Below, one piece after another: positions 13,518-26,117 of a stretch of 64,000 nt of DNA. Position 1 is the stretch's first letter, and each line of letters opens with the position of its first letter. The DNA is from Prochilodus magdalenae (taxonomy: Eukaryota > Chordata > Actinopteri > Characiformes > Prochilodontidae). The position numbers and the translations under genes were made by a program. A model generated the notes under the pieces. It was given only the letters and a program-made list of their open reading frames with translations. It had not been told where the DNA came from and did no database searches. The stretch lies in assembly GCA_024036415.1 (NCBI GenBank), contig JAMWET010005005.1:1-64000 (forward strand), written 5' to 3'.

Positions 13518-15557
13518 ACTGATACACATATCAGATTTTTTTGTTCATCATATCCAAAACTGCAAAAATAAAGAAGACATGTTTAAGTTGCTACCATGCT
13601 TGACTAATTTCCAAGCAATTCCAAAGCATGTTCCACGGAAACTTCAAAAGAAAAATAATGCAATGCAAAAAAGGGGCCCAAGCACTGGAAATGAACACTT
13701 ACATCCGACACTTTGCTCCATTGCTTCTTGCTTTCAGGGAAGAAGAATCCCTTCCAATCAGACATAATACAGTGGGACACGTCCAAGATGTTTTTTTCCC
13801 AAAAGTCATAGAAAGTGTTGAATCACAGTTAGGATGGGGAGAGAGAGAGGTGTTGGAATTTATCAGCATGTTTGGCTGAGTACTACGCCACGTACTGCCC
13901 GTGTGCCGTCTCTAAAACTGACATAATAGTAACTGCACCAGGCAAACCCTGCTATCCTCCTGAACTTTTTCCATTGACCGCTGTAGGCCCCATACCGCTG
14001 TTCAACATCCTCCGCAAGTTTAGTAAGTTCTTGCAAAGGACTGATTTGGTGTGGCTGTTGAATCATCTGAGCCGGGGGATGGGAGGGGAAGGGAAAGGAA
14101 GGGGGGCAGGGTTCTTTTGACACCACTGTTCTCCCCCCTCCTCAATGCCGCATATCCAGACCTATTCAACACCCAGCACCACCACCCCCAGATAAGCTTT
14201 AATGGCTCTGAAGGGCATTATCACCATACAAAACAGGCTTTGTGTACATTGAGTCTGTGTTGGTAATCTGATATACTGAAGAATCAAGCCCTTTCAATTA
14301 AGGTATTATTAACGTTGGGGGCATGTAGAAACAACGTTAAAGTGTCTGGAGAGTCTGTGCTGGAGAAGTAAGTCACTGAACAACTCGGCAATGACATCAG
14401 AACCACAAGAAACAGTTAGGACATAGATCCAAAAACGTCCATAGCAGATCCATGTGATAGTGGTGGCTTAAGAGGAGCTCAAGAGATGACCACATTCCTC
14501 CCTCAGCTGGGATTTGCATAAGGATCTGGTTATTTAACCAGAAAGTGATGTGACGACAGTCATTTGATACCATTTCTTCATGCCAAAAAGGACATACCCA
14601 AGAGTAAGCTCCTTCGGTTTCTTTGAGGAACCGTCAATAGACGGTTCTTTAGAGACTGCCCTGCCTATTTTTCTCCTTAGAATCACAAGCCATGAGCCTT
14701 TTTGGAACCTTCATGTTTAAGAGCAAAAATGACTAAAATGATTTGCATTTAAATGATATTCATCCTCTACTAGCAGGAAAATACATTTTAGCAGCATGTC
14801 CAGGCAACACTACTGCCTAGAAATCAGGGCTTAGTGAGACAGCCAATGTTCACCATGGCAATCTCAAACCAAGATAACTCAGGCTCCAGTCTTCTGATGG
14901 ATTCCAGAGTGGATCTCTAGTGTAGGTCCCTTCCTAAGCAAGGTCACACGACTACAGCCTGACCCGGCACTCTTAATCTTTTCGTAATATCTGTTAGCAT
15001 CACCTCTGACCTCAGCCATAGCTGCCACTCGTGACAAACCTCAGCTCGAATGCAGGCGGCACTTTGACAGTTTGCTCTCGCATGCTAACAGTAACATAAT
15101 GACGTACATACTTATATTCACACACTATTTCTGAAGTTTAATTTATTTCTAAACATGCTGACGAGGTCTGCAAGGGATTAACCAATGAACCAGTAACCTA
15201 CAAATAATTGTTTAATCAATGATATCGGTTAAAAACAAAAAAACAAACTTTAAAAAGTGTCAATTTAACTGAAGTTCATTTTATTTTTTTTATTTTGAAG
15301 GTAAAAATTAACCTTGCAGGTAAAAACAGTGATACTTTCCAAGAGGACGATAGCACCTAGACAAAATACCGTTCAGAAAGCAAATATCCATGAGTGATAA
15401 GTCAGACGAGCATGGCCATGTTCTCTAACCAAACGTGTGATGCTCAGATGTGTGAGAAAAATCACACATGGTTTAAAAGACGTGATTGATGGCAACAGCT
15501 TCCGAGAGCTACTCCAGTAAGCTGACCCAAAGCTAGACAAGGCATTTATTTACTTAT

Positions 15558-15625
15558 CAGAATCAGAATCAGAATCAGAAATACTTTATTAATCCCAGGG
15601 GGAAATTGCAGTTTTTACAGTAGCA
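15558..15625 (-). repeat. Retroelement 3' tail
   Basis: Repeated TCAGAA units are followed by ATACTTTATTAATCCCAGGG. Read on the minus strand this is the 'gggattaataaagtat' plus hexamer-repeat end common to fish LINE/SINE 3' tails. Only the tail is present. Confidence 0.55.
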
Positions 15626-15678
15626 ACCATTTAGAATAAACAATAATAATTTACAATATGTACACATATATAAAGTCT

Positions 15679-15909
15679 TATATCGTCGCTGTCCAAAGAA
15701 AATCATGCATCTCAATTTTACTTTTGTGCATCGTTTGAACTCAGCAGCTACTGTTTACACTGTGTGAAAGTTTCATGATGAAATGGCCCAAAACTGTTTC
15801 AAGAAATCTGGTTCCTTTGACTTACAATATAATTAAATTAGGTTTTTGGCCTCTCTTGTAAAGTTGCCATTTTGGAGATCCTTGTTTTTCTTTGGACAGC
15901 GACGATATT
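15679..15909 (+). mobile_element. MITE family TATCGTCGCTGTCC, copy 1
   Basis: The element opens with TATCGTCGCTGTCCAAAGAA and closes with the inverse, TTCTTTGGACAGCGACGATA. It is about 230 bases with no coding capacity. It shares its interior with copies at 17079, 48771, 60524 and 61150, including phrases such as GTAAAGTTGCCATTTTGGAG. The ends carry TA, consistent with a mariner-like mobiliser (inference). Confidence 0.85.
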
Positions 15910-17078
15910 AATATAGGTTAGTAAAAGTACATACAGCTTAAGCAATGTAGACATTTCTGTTCACTATGTAATCCAGTAGGTTTACCAACTTTTTAGTTTT
16001 TGGTCAACAACAATAGTAGTTAATAGAGGAGCACTGATTCTTCAAATCCAAGGTTCAGTCCAGACCGCCAGTTTTGAGTTACGGCTCGATTCACGTCTTT
16101 TCGTTTTTTGGCTTGGTTTAGTTTTTTAGGGCCGTGTGGGGTGTCAATAAAAACGTATATAAAATCTGGATTTTTTCAGCCACCATGAAATATGAAACAC
16201 TAAAAACATGATAGATTACCTTCACATTAATTAACATAATGAGAGCTCAACAGGCTGCACCAGCAGCATCCAGCAGCTAGCAGTTAGCGTCCCTAGTTGT
16301 CGGCCCCTCAGCCCATACAAAGAACGTTTCTTATTATTTAAGAACCATAACTATCTGTTAAGAATTGATATGTTGACCGCACCTTTAATTTTAGGCTTGC
16401 CAGTTTACTACAAATCTAATGCTGTCGTTGACGGAAATATGAATCCCTGGTTAGGGTGAGCTCTTTGACATTACAAGCAGGAAGAAGTAGGAGGCCTTCA
16501 CTACCGAGGCTCTACTTCAACATAGCAACTAGAATCTGCAAGTGTCCTTTCTCGTCTTAACTTCCTACTCTGCTTTTAAAAAGGGACTTTCCTCTCCCAC
16601 ACCTCGCTGCCGTCCCCTCTGCTATCAGATTCAGGTGCAGGAACCTGATACTCCAGGACCGTTCAGCTTGAGGCTCCGCAGACGTCCCAGGAGACAAGCG
16701 CTCCGTTCTACTACAGACACGCGATACGGAAAGACACTTATGAGGTCAAAAAAGAGAGAACTGCAGGCTGTTACTGCTGACCAGCGGGGGAGGACACAAC
16801 CTCTGAGGCTCTTTGGGCTAGAAAGCATTTAACATGTTACCGTCAGTTACCTACAGCTGGTTATGGTTTTTATAAGTGTCATACATTTCTGTATTTTATT
16901 AAATACTACGCAGGTCTGTTCAGATAAACAACATAATCTTTTTAAACTGGCGCTCTAACGAACACTTCAGAAGAAAGAGATTTCTGAGGAAAAGCGTCCA
17001 GTCAGTGTGGGAGGAAGAATCACCCCATAATATAAAGCTGGACAGTTTTATTTACTGATTAATTTTATTTACTGCACT

Positions 17079-17309
17079 TATCGTTGCTGTCCACAGAAAA
17101 ACATGCATCTCAATTTTTACTGTTATGCATCATTTGAACACATCAGCTGCTGTTTTAAATTTCATGGTGGACGGACCAACAGAAACGGCCCAGTAGGGCT
17201 TGGGAACAAGTCTGGCTCCATTGACTTACATTACAATGAAATGAGGTGTTTGGCCTCTCCTGTACAGTTGCATTTTGGAGACTTGTTTTTCTTTGGACAG
17301 TGACAGTAT
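17079..17309 (+). mobile_element. MITE family TATCGTCGCTGTCC, copy 2
   Basis: Same family as 15679, more diverged at the ends (TATCGTTGCTGTCC and GGACAGTGACAGTATT). Interior phrases such as GCATTTTGGAGACTTG are shared. A SINE begins 14 bases after it. Confidence 0.8.
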
Positions 17310-17322
17310 TAGTATTAATATA

Positions 17323-17503
17323 GTGGTTGGTGTAGCCACCAACACACGTGGGAGACTGGGGTTCAAATCCCGGTCTGGGTGATGCTGTGCTACACCAATA
17401 AGAGTCCTTGGGCAAGACTCCTAACACTACATTGGCCCACCTGTAATGTGATTAACCTTGTAAGTCGCTCTGGATAAGAGCGTCAGCTAAATGCTGTAAA
17501 TGT
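17323..17503 (+). mobile_element. tRNA-derived SINE, copy 1
   Basis: Starts GTGGTTGGTGTAGC, carries a polymerase III B-box-like GGTTCAAATCCCGG at about 17360, and ends with the common fish SINE/LINE-tail phrase GTCGCTCTGGATAAGAGCGT followed by CAGCTAAATGC. The A-box part is shortened relative to the copy at 28525. It is a retroposon, not a functional tRNA gene. Confidence 0.85.
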
Positions 17504-18237
17504 GAAGTATAGTTAAAATCTTAGAACTTTCTGATCACTATATCGTCCAGTAACGTTTAAATTTTTGCCAGCAAATAAGTTTGGAAGAGGTGTACTGATT
17601 CTCCAACTCCACTGTTCATTTCAGACCTCGATTTCGATTTCTAATAAATTTGAAAAATGTTTGTGATACTGTGGGTGTGGCTAATGAGTAGCTTGATTGA
17701 CAGCTTTCAGTCAAACACTAAAGAGAACTAAAATCATTATCCAGCTTTTATGTGCCGGTAACTGGACGAAAAAAGACACTGAAGAACAGATGTGCAGATG
17801 GACAGCTAAGCAAACAAACAGAATGAAGGAACGGACGAAAGGCCAATGCTGGAATATGGATAAAGCAGGCAGGTGGCAGGCAGCTATACATAGGTGGTCT
17901 AGCTTGCTAGTCTGTGGTTATGCTGGTTAGCTTTAGCCTTCTAAATTTCTCTGACTCTGAAACAGGTTTGTGTGGGTGGAACAAGAGGCATCAGCCTTGT
18001 GATTGGACAGGGCATGCTTATGGAAACAGTACTAAGGATTATCACGGCCCAGTTTACATGGAGAGAAATATGATGAAATACATCTGTCATTTATTGGTGA
18101 CAGGAACACTACTCTAGCATTTACTAAGTTACATGTACACTGTTTCACTGCAGAAACAAGATTAACCTCATTAACCCAGACTGCTTGGGTCTTAAAGTAC
18201 TAAACACATTCACAGAATATGACATCATAAGCTCACT

Positions 18238-18680
18238 GGACAAGAAATGAGTCTCTTGTAGATGGCGCTGCACGAGGATGATGGGGCTATAAATACCTGT
18301 GGGGTGTGAGTGACGGGATCCATAGATTGAGAAGAGGGGCTACAGTGCAGGGAATGTCTCGTTCCATCTGTGGAAAATGGGTCCAGAGCAGATCCCAAAG
18401 ACCACAGTGTGAAGGAAGGAGCTGAAACTGCAGGTGTATGGAAGCGTACAGTCATACGGGTCTGGATAAAATCGCAGTCTACAGGGAATTCTCCTCGGGA
18501 TTGTGCCAGGGAAGGCATCCACCAAATTTGGCTCAAATGCCCAATTCTTTGTTGCAAGAGTGTCTGAACACTGATGTGGCCTACATCCAGAATCTTGCCC
18601 AGTCCATGCCCAATCCAATCACAGCTGTTATTGGTGCTCGTGGAGGTAAACACGCTATTAGGTATCATATCATGGCATCA
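18238..18680 (+). repeat. Dispersed repeat family 'GATGATGGGGCTATAAATA', copy 1
   Basis: Shares long stretches with 38330-38545 (same direction) and, inverted, with 41077-41500 and 41757-41893. Key phrases are GGCGCTGCACGAGGATGATG, ATAGATTGAGAAGAGG and CCAAAGACCACAGTGTGAAG. No protein family is recognisable; it is probably a non-autonomous DNA transposon or old transposase fragment. A short piece also occurs at about 30925-30975. Confidence 0.75.
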
Positions 18681-19370
18681 TAGTTAATGCCGGACAGTGA
18701 AGCTTTTGAGGATATTTGAACAAGCTTTTGACATGTTTACATTTTCAGAAGATTAAAATTAAATAATGCTATATAAATGCTCTATGAGGTTTCATGTAGT
18801 TGAAGACAACCTGCCACTTTGCGAGTGTTAGTTTATGAAAAACTTAAGTTTGTGTCAAACCAGTCTGTGTAGTATATAATTACCATCAAGACACAGCGAA
18901 TGAAATCTGGAATAAACAAACCTGACTGTGTAATGAATATGTGAACCAGCCTGCACAATCTTAAATATAATGTACATCATAAACGACACATCAGCTTTTA
19001 AGTGCAGATGAAGCACTGTTACAGTTTTAGGACAGCTGTCACTAATGGTATTAAATCTGGAGCATCTGGCCGCTACGCGATAGTGCCCGGTGCATCCCAG
19101 CATGTTAATGATCTACTCTGAAGCTAATATTTAAATCTGATAACTGCTGCTGCACATTCACGAGACACGCGCGGTGCTATGAAGGGAAACTGCCACTGGA
19201 CATTACCATTCAGACACTACGGCTCTGTTCAAAGCGGCCAGATTAAAACTTTATCAACTCTTTAATATTCAGAACACTCACAACTCCACAGCGGCGCCGG
19301 AGAGCGCAGGGCAGGCGGGAGGAGGAGAAGGAAGAAATGAAGTAAAGGAGAAAACCAAAGAGAAGCTTAC

Positions 19371-19400
19371 CAGTTTAACGGCACTTTTCTTCCCCTGCAG
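19371..19400 (-). other. Possible minus-strand untranslated exon end (splice donor)
   Basis: On the minus strand a good donor, AAACTG|GTAAGC, occurs at 19371/19370. It is followed downstream by a small GC-rich patch (19270-19330, GCGGCGCCGG) and preceded by the polypyrimidine tract. It could be an untranslated exon of slc45a3. There is no coding content, and isolated donors arise by chance, so confidence is low. The upstream limit of the exon is not defined. Confidence 0.15.
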
Positions 19401-19501
19401 TGATCACATCCTCAAAAACGCTCCTCTCCCTCCTCCACCACTTCCCTAATGTTCTCTTAAGCTTCGTCCATCCTCACTGATTATCCCCTCCTCACCAACC
19501 A

Positions 19502-20364
19502 ACCCCCCTGCAAACTCTCCCTCTCATCTTCCCTCCCTCTTTCTCTCCTTCACATCTTCCCTCCCTCTTTCTCTCCCACCCTCTCTCTCTCCCTCTCCCT
19601 CACGTCTTCCCTCCCTCTCTCTGTCTTTCACTCTGTCACACATCTTCTCTCCCTTTTTCTCTCACCAGTTTCTTCTTTCTCCTTCTCCCAAACGTCCTTC
19701 TCTTTGTCTCTTCCTACTTTCTCTCTTTCTCCCTCTCTCACAACTTTTCCCAATCTGTTTCTGCCCATTAGTTCTCCTCTCTCCTTCTCTACCACAATCT
19801 CTTACCCACTCTCTCACATTTCCTTCCCTCTTTTTTCCCCAGTTTCTTTTTTCCTTCCTCGCAAATACCTCTTCACTCCCTATTTCTCTCACTCATCTCT
19901 TTTTCTGCCTCTTGTTTCTCCTCTCTCCATCTCTACCCCAACCTTTCTCGTTCTCTTCCAGATAATCTTCTTCTATCAGTCTCCCTCTCTCGCTCCATGA
20001 TCTTTTTTTTTTTTTTATGATCGTTGTTCTCTCTGACCCTTCGCGTCATTTCTTAGGTCTTATCCATTTCTCTTTTTACCATTGTATCTATTCTCTTTAC
20101 CTCCATTCTCTTTTTTTATCTTCCTTGATTCGTCTTGTTCTCCCTTTCCTTGATTCAACTACTCCTTTCTCGCTCCATATTTCTTATCCCTTTCTTTTTT
20201 CTCATTTTTGATCCCTTTGTCCCTTTTGCCTCTCTCTCTCTCTCACTGTCTGTCTCTCTCTCACTCTTCCTTTCTCTCTCTCTTTCTCTCTCCCTTTCTC
20301 TCTTGGTCTCTCTCTCACTCTTCCTTTCTCTCTCTCTTTCTCTCTCCCTTTCTCTCTTTCTCTC

Positions 20365-20408
<44 letters not shown>

Positions 20409-20462
20409 TCTGTCTCTCTCTGTCTCTCTCTGTCTCTCTGTCTCTCTCTCTCTCTCTCTCAT
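19502..20462. repeat. Polypyrimidine / (CT)n tract
   Basis: About 960 bases are almost purely C and T on the plus strand, ending in long (TCTC)n with TCTCTG interruptions (20230-20462). Open frames (Ser-Leu-rich, Arg-Glu-rich on the other strand) are artefacts. Mirror-repeat pyrimidine DNA of this kind can form triplex structures. Confidence 0.97.
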
Positions 20463-20769
20463 CTACCCTGTGTTAAATAACTCACTGACAGCCTCTTCCA
20501 CTGGAAGAGCATTTAAAGTGATTACTGGACTGCCATTGATCAGTTATAGTCAACTATGATTTCTGAGTGGTACTGTATTAAAAGATGATTATTCATTTAA
20601 TTTAATCAGGCAAAACATATAAAAATAAAAAAAAAATCTGGAGAAAATCCGACTTCTAACAACCACGCAAGACCAGGTAGACCACCATAACAGTCCCTGT
20701 CAGATTTCCCATTGACCAGTTTCCTAAGATGTCCACAGACATCAAGTGAAATCATGATGCGGACTAAAT

Positions 20770-20815
20770 TACCCACACACACACACCCACCCACACACAC
20801 ACACCCACACACAGT
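20770..20815. repeat. (ACACCC)n short tract
   Basis: An alternating ACAC/CCCAC simple repeat. Confidence 0.8.
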
Positions 20816-22130
20816 CACCGTGCGGTATCAGCTCACAGCGCAAACCCCCTCCCAACCCCTCACTAATTTAATAAGAGGACAGAGATATGGCTGGACTGCT
20901 CTGCAGTAGATGGAGGCCCTCATTAGAGCAACCCTCACTTTTAAACAGTCTCCTGTTTCTGCAGGCTAAGACCAGGTCAGCGCCGACACGCCCACCGGCT
21001 ACACTGACCTTTCCCACCACACTGACCACAGCTCAGCTCAGGTGAACACCCAGCACCACCTGTTTTTACCACCAGACTTGCTGAGTCAAGACGTTAATGA
21101 ACTTTTCTCTCAAAGTAGTTTTGTCAGAAGTTCGTTCTCTCGTGAAGACTCGCTACACTGCTTCGAACATGTCGGCTGTTTCTGCGTTTTTTCAAAACAC
21201 CATCTGCATCCATACAGATTCAATCTGTTACGATGGCTGGAAGGATCAGTATGACTTTTTGGCTCTTTGGCAGACTGCTACCTTTCAGTAAATCCAGTTT
21301 AAGGCCAGATTCTGTAATCTCAGGTGATTATCTAACAATAAACAACGAGCCCCCAGTTCAGAGTTTTTATGGTAGCAATAATGTGCTTAATGACCTACTA
21401 TTAAGTCTGGTCTGCAGTAAAGAACAACGATAATGACGACACTCCCATCCGCAAAGAAGACGCTAACCCTATGATATCTCAGTCAGTGAGGTCCACCCTG
21501 CCCAAACTGCGAGGAACATAATGACAGCGCTTCTGGTTTTAACTGCAGGGTCAATTCGGACGTTTGCTATAATTAACATTAACATCAGGGCTGCGATGCC
21601 TGTTCTAGGAACAGACTTAGCTTAAGGGAAATGCGCAGTGTCCAGCTGGGTGTGTAAAGTGAGACCAGAGCGTCGGGTATCGCAAGCTGCACATCTGTCT
21701 CCAGACAGAGGCCGGAGTCTGGCTGGAGCAGCTGCCTCTACTGCCCCAGGCCGGGGTGATTAACACCTCACTCACAGCTGGTGGGCCACTAAATAGGCCA
21801 CTGTTCTACTACAATATATAACTCTGAAAACACAAAACACATGGCCATGTTCCAAGAACACGGAATAAGCATCAACTGGAAGAGTCCACCGCCACAACCA
21901 AGCATCATTTGTAAAACGTCAAGTCGGGTGCCAAAGTCAAGGTAACCAAATGACATGCATTGTTGTTTGTTGAGTGTAGCATTACTACCTCAAAACACTC
22001 AACACTTCTCCTGTTCCATTTAATAGGCTATCATCATAGTCTACTAACGTAGTTAGTAGTCATCGTAGTTACTAACAGTTATCCTGCTCAGTATAGCACA
22101 TAGACTCTGATCCTTTCTGTGTTTGTTGAT

Positions 22131-22297
22131 ACCCGGGTTCGATCTGAAGAGGATGGGTTCCCCTTCTGAGTCTTGGTTCCTCTCGAGTGCTCTTCCTCCT
22201 GCTCTAAGGGGGTTTTTCCTTGTCACTGTTGCCTTTGGCTTGCTCAGTGGGGGCTTTGCTAAGTCTGTGGCGCTATATAAATAAATTTGACTTTATT
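22131..22297 (+). mobile_element. Dispersed fish repeat with GCGCTATATAAATAAA end, copy 1
   Basis: Contains GGTTCCTCTCGAG, GGGGGTTTTTCCTTGTCACT, TTGCCTTTGGCTTGCTC and the end phrase GGCGCTATATAAATAAATTT. It matches 50120-50396 over its length. This is a high-copy fish element end known to me by pattern; its class is uncertain. Confidence 0.7.
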
Positions 22298-22731
22298 AAC
22301 TATAGTATAGAATTTCATTTTAGTGGCCAAAAGAATACCGGAAATATTGGAAAACAAATACACATAAAATCTAAAATGTGCCAGAACTTTTGCATGAGCC
22401 TGGTTCTTTTCAGCCCCCAGCCAGAGGTAAAAACTCTGGGGCTGTTGGTGTTGGTGAGCTCGTGTCCACTGATGCAGTCATGAAGCCAGAAATGCACAAA
22501 GACATGCAAAAACAACAGCTGCCTTTTGAAGGACACTTCACCAGAAGAAAAGTCTTTCAATGGTGTGTGTAAAGTAAACGGCACTTTACAAAGTTTTTTG
22601 TGGGACCACTACGGATATTCTAACAGGGCCAGGGAAGACTGTATAGGCTAATTCAGATTAGCTCACTGCATTTTTTCCATAATGTTTGGTTTGAGCAACC
22701 TCTTTATAGCATTGTCAAAAAACTTGGCCAA

Positions 22732-22762
22732 CCAACCAACCAACCGACCACCCAACCAACCC
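22732..22762. repeat. (CCAA)n short tract
   Basis: Tandem CCAA units with a few substitutions. Confidence 0.85.
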
Positions 22763-23849
22763 TTTGCCATACAATACCCCACATTGTGGGGCTTACCAGA
22801 GCCTATCCCAGCTCACTTTGCCAAAGGCAGGTATCACCCTGGACAGTTCACTCTTTAAATTAAGCTTAAGTTTAATTGAACTAAATTCTGTTTTGCATCA
22901 TCTGTATTTGTATCTGTAACTGCTCGCTCTAACGTGGCGGCCTCTAACCTGTAGAGCTACCTTTCTGCAAAGCCTAGCCCCTTCCATGCATTTGCCACAT
23001 CTGCTCCAGCTACTTAACCTCTTCCCAAGTCCCTGACTGGCTGGATCCTTTGTATGTAAGCTGCAGCTTGGAGCTAAACTCAGAGGGTTGGTGACCGCAG
23101 CCTGAGTACATTCCTGTGTCTCAGCGCAAGAAGAGAAGTTTAGACCTTCTGTTACAAAATAAAATATTAAAGCTCCAACGAAGGGGGCTAAGACCACCCG
23201 CCAAGCAGTCCAGATGCTGTTACCAATGAAACAGAATGACATTAAGCACAAAAAAACAGAACTAGTAACTAAATTTTAATGATTAAACAGGAACTGAGAG
23301 AAAAGTCGATTTCCTGCATTGCATGTATCCCTGAACAGAGGTAAAAGTATTACCTCAACAGATGGCAAGTATGAAGAATTCAGGTTCTGAGCCCACTGCT
23401 GCCCATGAGGCTTGCCCTAGAAAGCACAGCATTGTGAAGTCAAATGCTTTTCTTTTATACTACGATAAGTGTAATCATAAAATAAATACAAGAACGAACA
23501 GGGTTCAGTCCTACGTGCTACATGATGTTGAACCTAAAGAACACGCAAAGGGAACAGGGCTGCTTTGCCTATAGCTCAACGGAAAACCAATTTTAACCCT
23601 GGACAGTTTTAGGTAGGCTATGCACGCATGTGCTTGACCTGAGCAGTGATTGCATAGAGGGGGGTTAGGAGCCTCAATGAGATCCTGCCGGAAGAAGCCA
23701 ACAGCCATCCAGTCAGTCCCAAATGGAAAATTCCATCACATGAGGGGGTTATTAGGAAGCATGGGCCAATAACAATCAGTCAGGAGCTTTTGCAGCCCTG
23801 TCTTAGCCTACATACTTACACCACAGACCCTTGACCATCTAGACTGGTT

Positions 23850-23912
23850 CTAGGAGTGGACAGTATGATGATATTTTATCAATTATGTGGCCAACCATCA
23901 CACAGCATATTG
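23850..23912 (+). mobile_element. hAT-like element end fragment
   Basis: CTAGGAGTGGACAGTATGAT followed by GATATTTTATC resembles the 5' end of common fish hAT elements (AGGGGTGGGCGATATGA type). Only one end is recognisable. Confidence 0.45.
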
Positions 23913-25559
23913 TTCCAAAGCAGACACTTTTGATCGTGTCCAAATCTTTCCCCTCAAGGTCACAGGGTCCGTGAAATTATGAGGATATAATAAGAATACG
24001 ATTCTCTGTTAACACTCCTGCGCCCTGCATGACAGTAAGTGTACAATCAGACTTCAGCACTATTATATAACAAGTTACTCAGACTGTAGGCTAAAGCTGC
24101 TACGGGAGCTTAACCACTTGGTTTGCGTGGGGTTGCGATGTCAGTTCAACGTGCAGCGGTGTTAACTCCAGCAGTGTTTGGCTGTAATGGCCTTGTGTTT
24201 CAGAAGGTGTATGTAAAGAGAACAGTTCAGCTTAGACCCGGAGCTCCTGACATGCGTATAAATGACATCGGGAGCAACTGTATTGGATGGGATGCATCCG
24301 AATGTCCTGGAATTAAAGATCCCAAACAATACATGTGACGTTCCAAGTACAGCAGGTGTACGTGTGCGCACTCTTCAAAGGGTTAAAGCAAACTTTCAAG
24401 TTCACTGAATCAACAGTCTTGCCTGAGCCTCATCCACTGTGTACATGAAACACTTCTGACAGAACAATAGCGGAGCTGAAACAGCCATCACAGCACTCAG
24501 TCGTACAGCCTTAAATCACAGACTTGATCCTTTCACCGGGCTCCGTGCTTCTCGGATATCAAAGGTCTTCCATCGCCCTCAAATAATGCACTTCCATCCC
24601 TTTCAGCCTGCAACATGAAAGTGAATCCCACACTCCCCCTCATATTTCTCACTGCTACTCAGACAGCACGCTGCTTGAAAGGACAGTCAATCATAAACTT
24701 TTATTTCATCCCCTGCCCTTTTTCTTTTTAAGCTCAGGCTGAGCTTTCTGGCACGTACAGAAAGTGTTTATTCAGCGAAGCATCAGTGTTTACTTAGAAG
24801 GCTTTTCTCCCATCCTCTAGGCAATGTAGCTTCTCTTTGTGTGCGCTTTAAACCATCTGGCCTTATCGCCCTGGGAAAATGACTCGAACCCAGCCGGCTC
24901 TATCCCTGCCTTTAGCCGTTCCATGCGCCACGACGGCTATGGCTGTAATTTCGACCAATGTCTCCGTCTGAAAGTATTCCTTGCCAAGATGCTGGCTTTG
25001 CGTTGTGGCATTCGCCGCTGCCCATAGCGGGGCGTATGTGAGAAGAAAGTGGCCAGAACTGAGTCACGTTGCTAAATTCAATTATGCACTAGACGGGAGT
25101 GACTGGTTTAAAAGAGTCATAAGAATAGAGGAACAGAGACAAGCGGTCCACCTTCTTACACAGCGAGTACTGGTGACTCACCTAAACCAGGAGCTTTCAT
25201 AAGAACAGTTTTTTATAAACGCTGCTCTATAAGCTCTTTATAGCTTTGTGGACTGTAACTGTAACTGTCTGCCGATGTTCATTTTTTCAATATTTTGGGA
25301 ATGTGTTCTATATCTGCAAGTGCCAACACATCATCTTTTATGAAATGTAGACAGGTAGACTAGATTCAGCAGTGGAGTGATGCACTAAATGTATTTTCAG
25401 GATTACAAATACACTAAAATAAACAAATTGCGGATATTTTAGCGTGGCAGTGCAGTGTCACCTTAACCATCTATGTTTCCGAAGTGCAGTTAATACATAG
25501 ATTTTTTATTTGATCATATTTCTATAATAGTCCATTTTGACTATGTGCATTAAAAAACT

Positions 25560-25735
25560 CAGGAATCTATTTCTACTATTTATATGTCCTGTAATTTTTG
25601 TATATATACACATCTTATTTATTATTTCTCTATTTCCTGACAGTTCTGTTCTTTCCTCTGTGCTGCTGTAACATTATAAATTTCCCCACTGTGGGATCAA
25701 TAAAGGATTATATCTTATCTTATTTGTCATGCTGA
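25560..25735 (+). repeat. Retroelement 3' end
   Basis: AT-rich sequence ends in CCCCACTGTGGGATCAATAA then AGGATTATATCTTATCTTAT, the usual 3' end of a fish LINE-type repeat with a short tandem tail. Related ends occur at 31565-31712 and 60830-61138. Confidence 0.6.
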
Positions 25736-26009
25736 ATCGTATCAGACATCTGAAGATTGAGCATACGACAATGATGACCTGAGCAAACACAAAATACAGT
25801 TCTCAAACAAACTCTTAAATTAATAAAAAAACCAATGGTCTAGTGAAATTCCTGACTTGATCCTTATTGAAGTAGCTGTGGCGGGAGGCATGCTCACATC
25901 ACATTGTGATGGTGATGCTAAAATGGTATACTGCACAGCCCTGATCTGAAGTATCCGAAACCACATGGTATGACAAATACGCAAAAAAAAGGGGACATCA
26001 AAAGCCACA

Positions 26010-26117
26010 TATGAGATACTAATTAATAATTATGATATGCTAATTAATAACTGAGATGCTAATTAATCATAATGAGATGCTAATTCATAATTATGAGATG
26101 CTAATTCATAATTACGG
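26010..26117. repeat. ~21-bp AT-rich tandem repeat
   Basis: About five units of the type ATGAGATGCTAATTAATAAT at 19-21 base spacing, with small substitutions (GATACT, GATATGCT, GAGATGCT). Confidence 0.9.

Noticed and set aside
12985..13571. Long Cys-Val-rich and His-Thr-rich open frames
   Set aside because: They are direct translations of the (TG)n/(TGTA)n microsatellite.
17323..17395. Possible tRNA gene (B-box-like sequence)
   Set aside because: It belongs to a dispersed SINE with a LINE-type tail and cannot form a complete cloverleaf by eye.
18225..18683. Overlapping open frames of 65-147 codons
   Set aside because: They lie wholly within a dispersed repeat whose other copies do not keep the same frame.
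19662..20480. Ser-Leu-rich and Arg-Glu-rich open frames
   Set aside because: Translations of the polypyrimidine tract; no splice sites or conserved domain.
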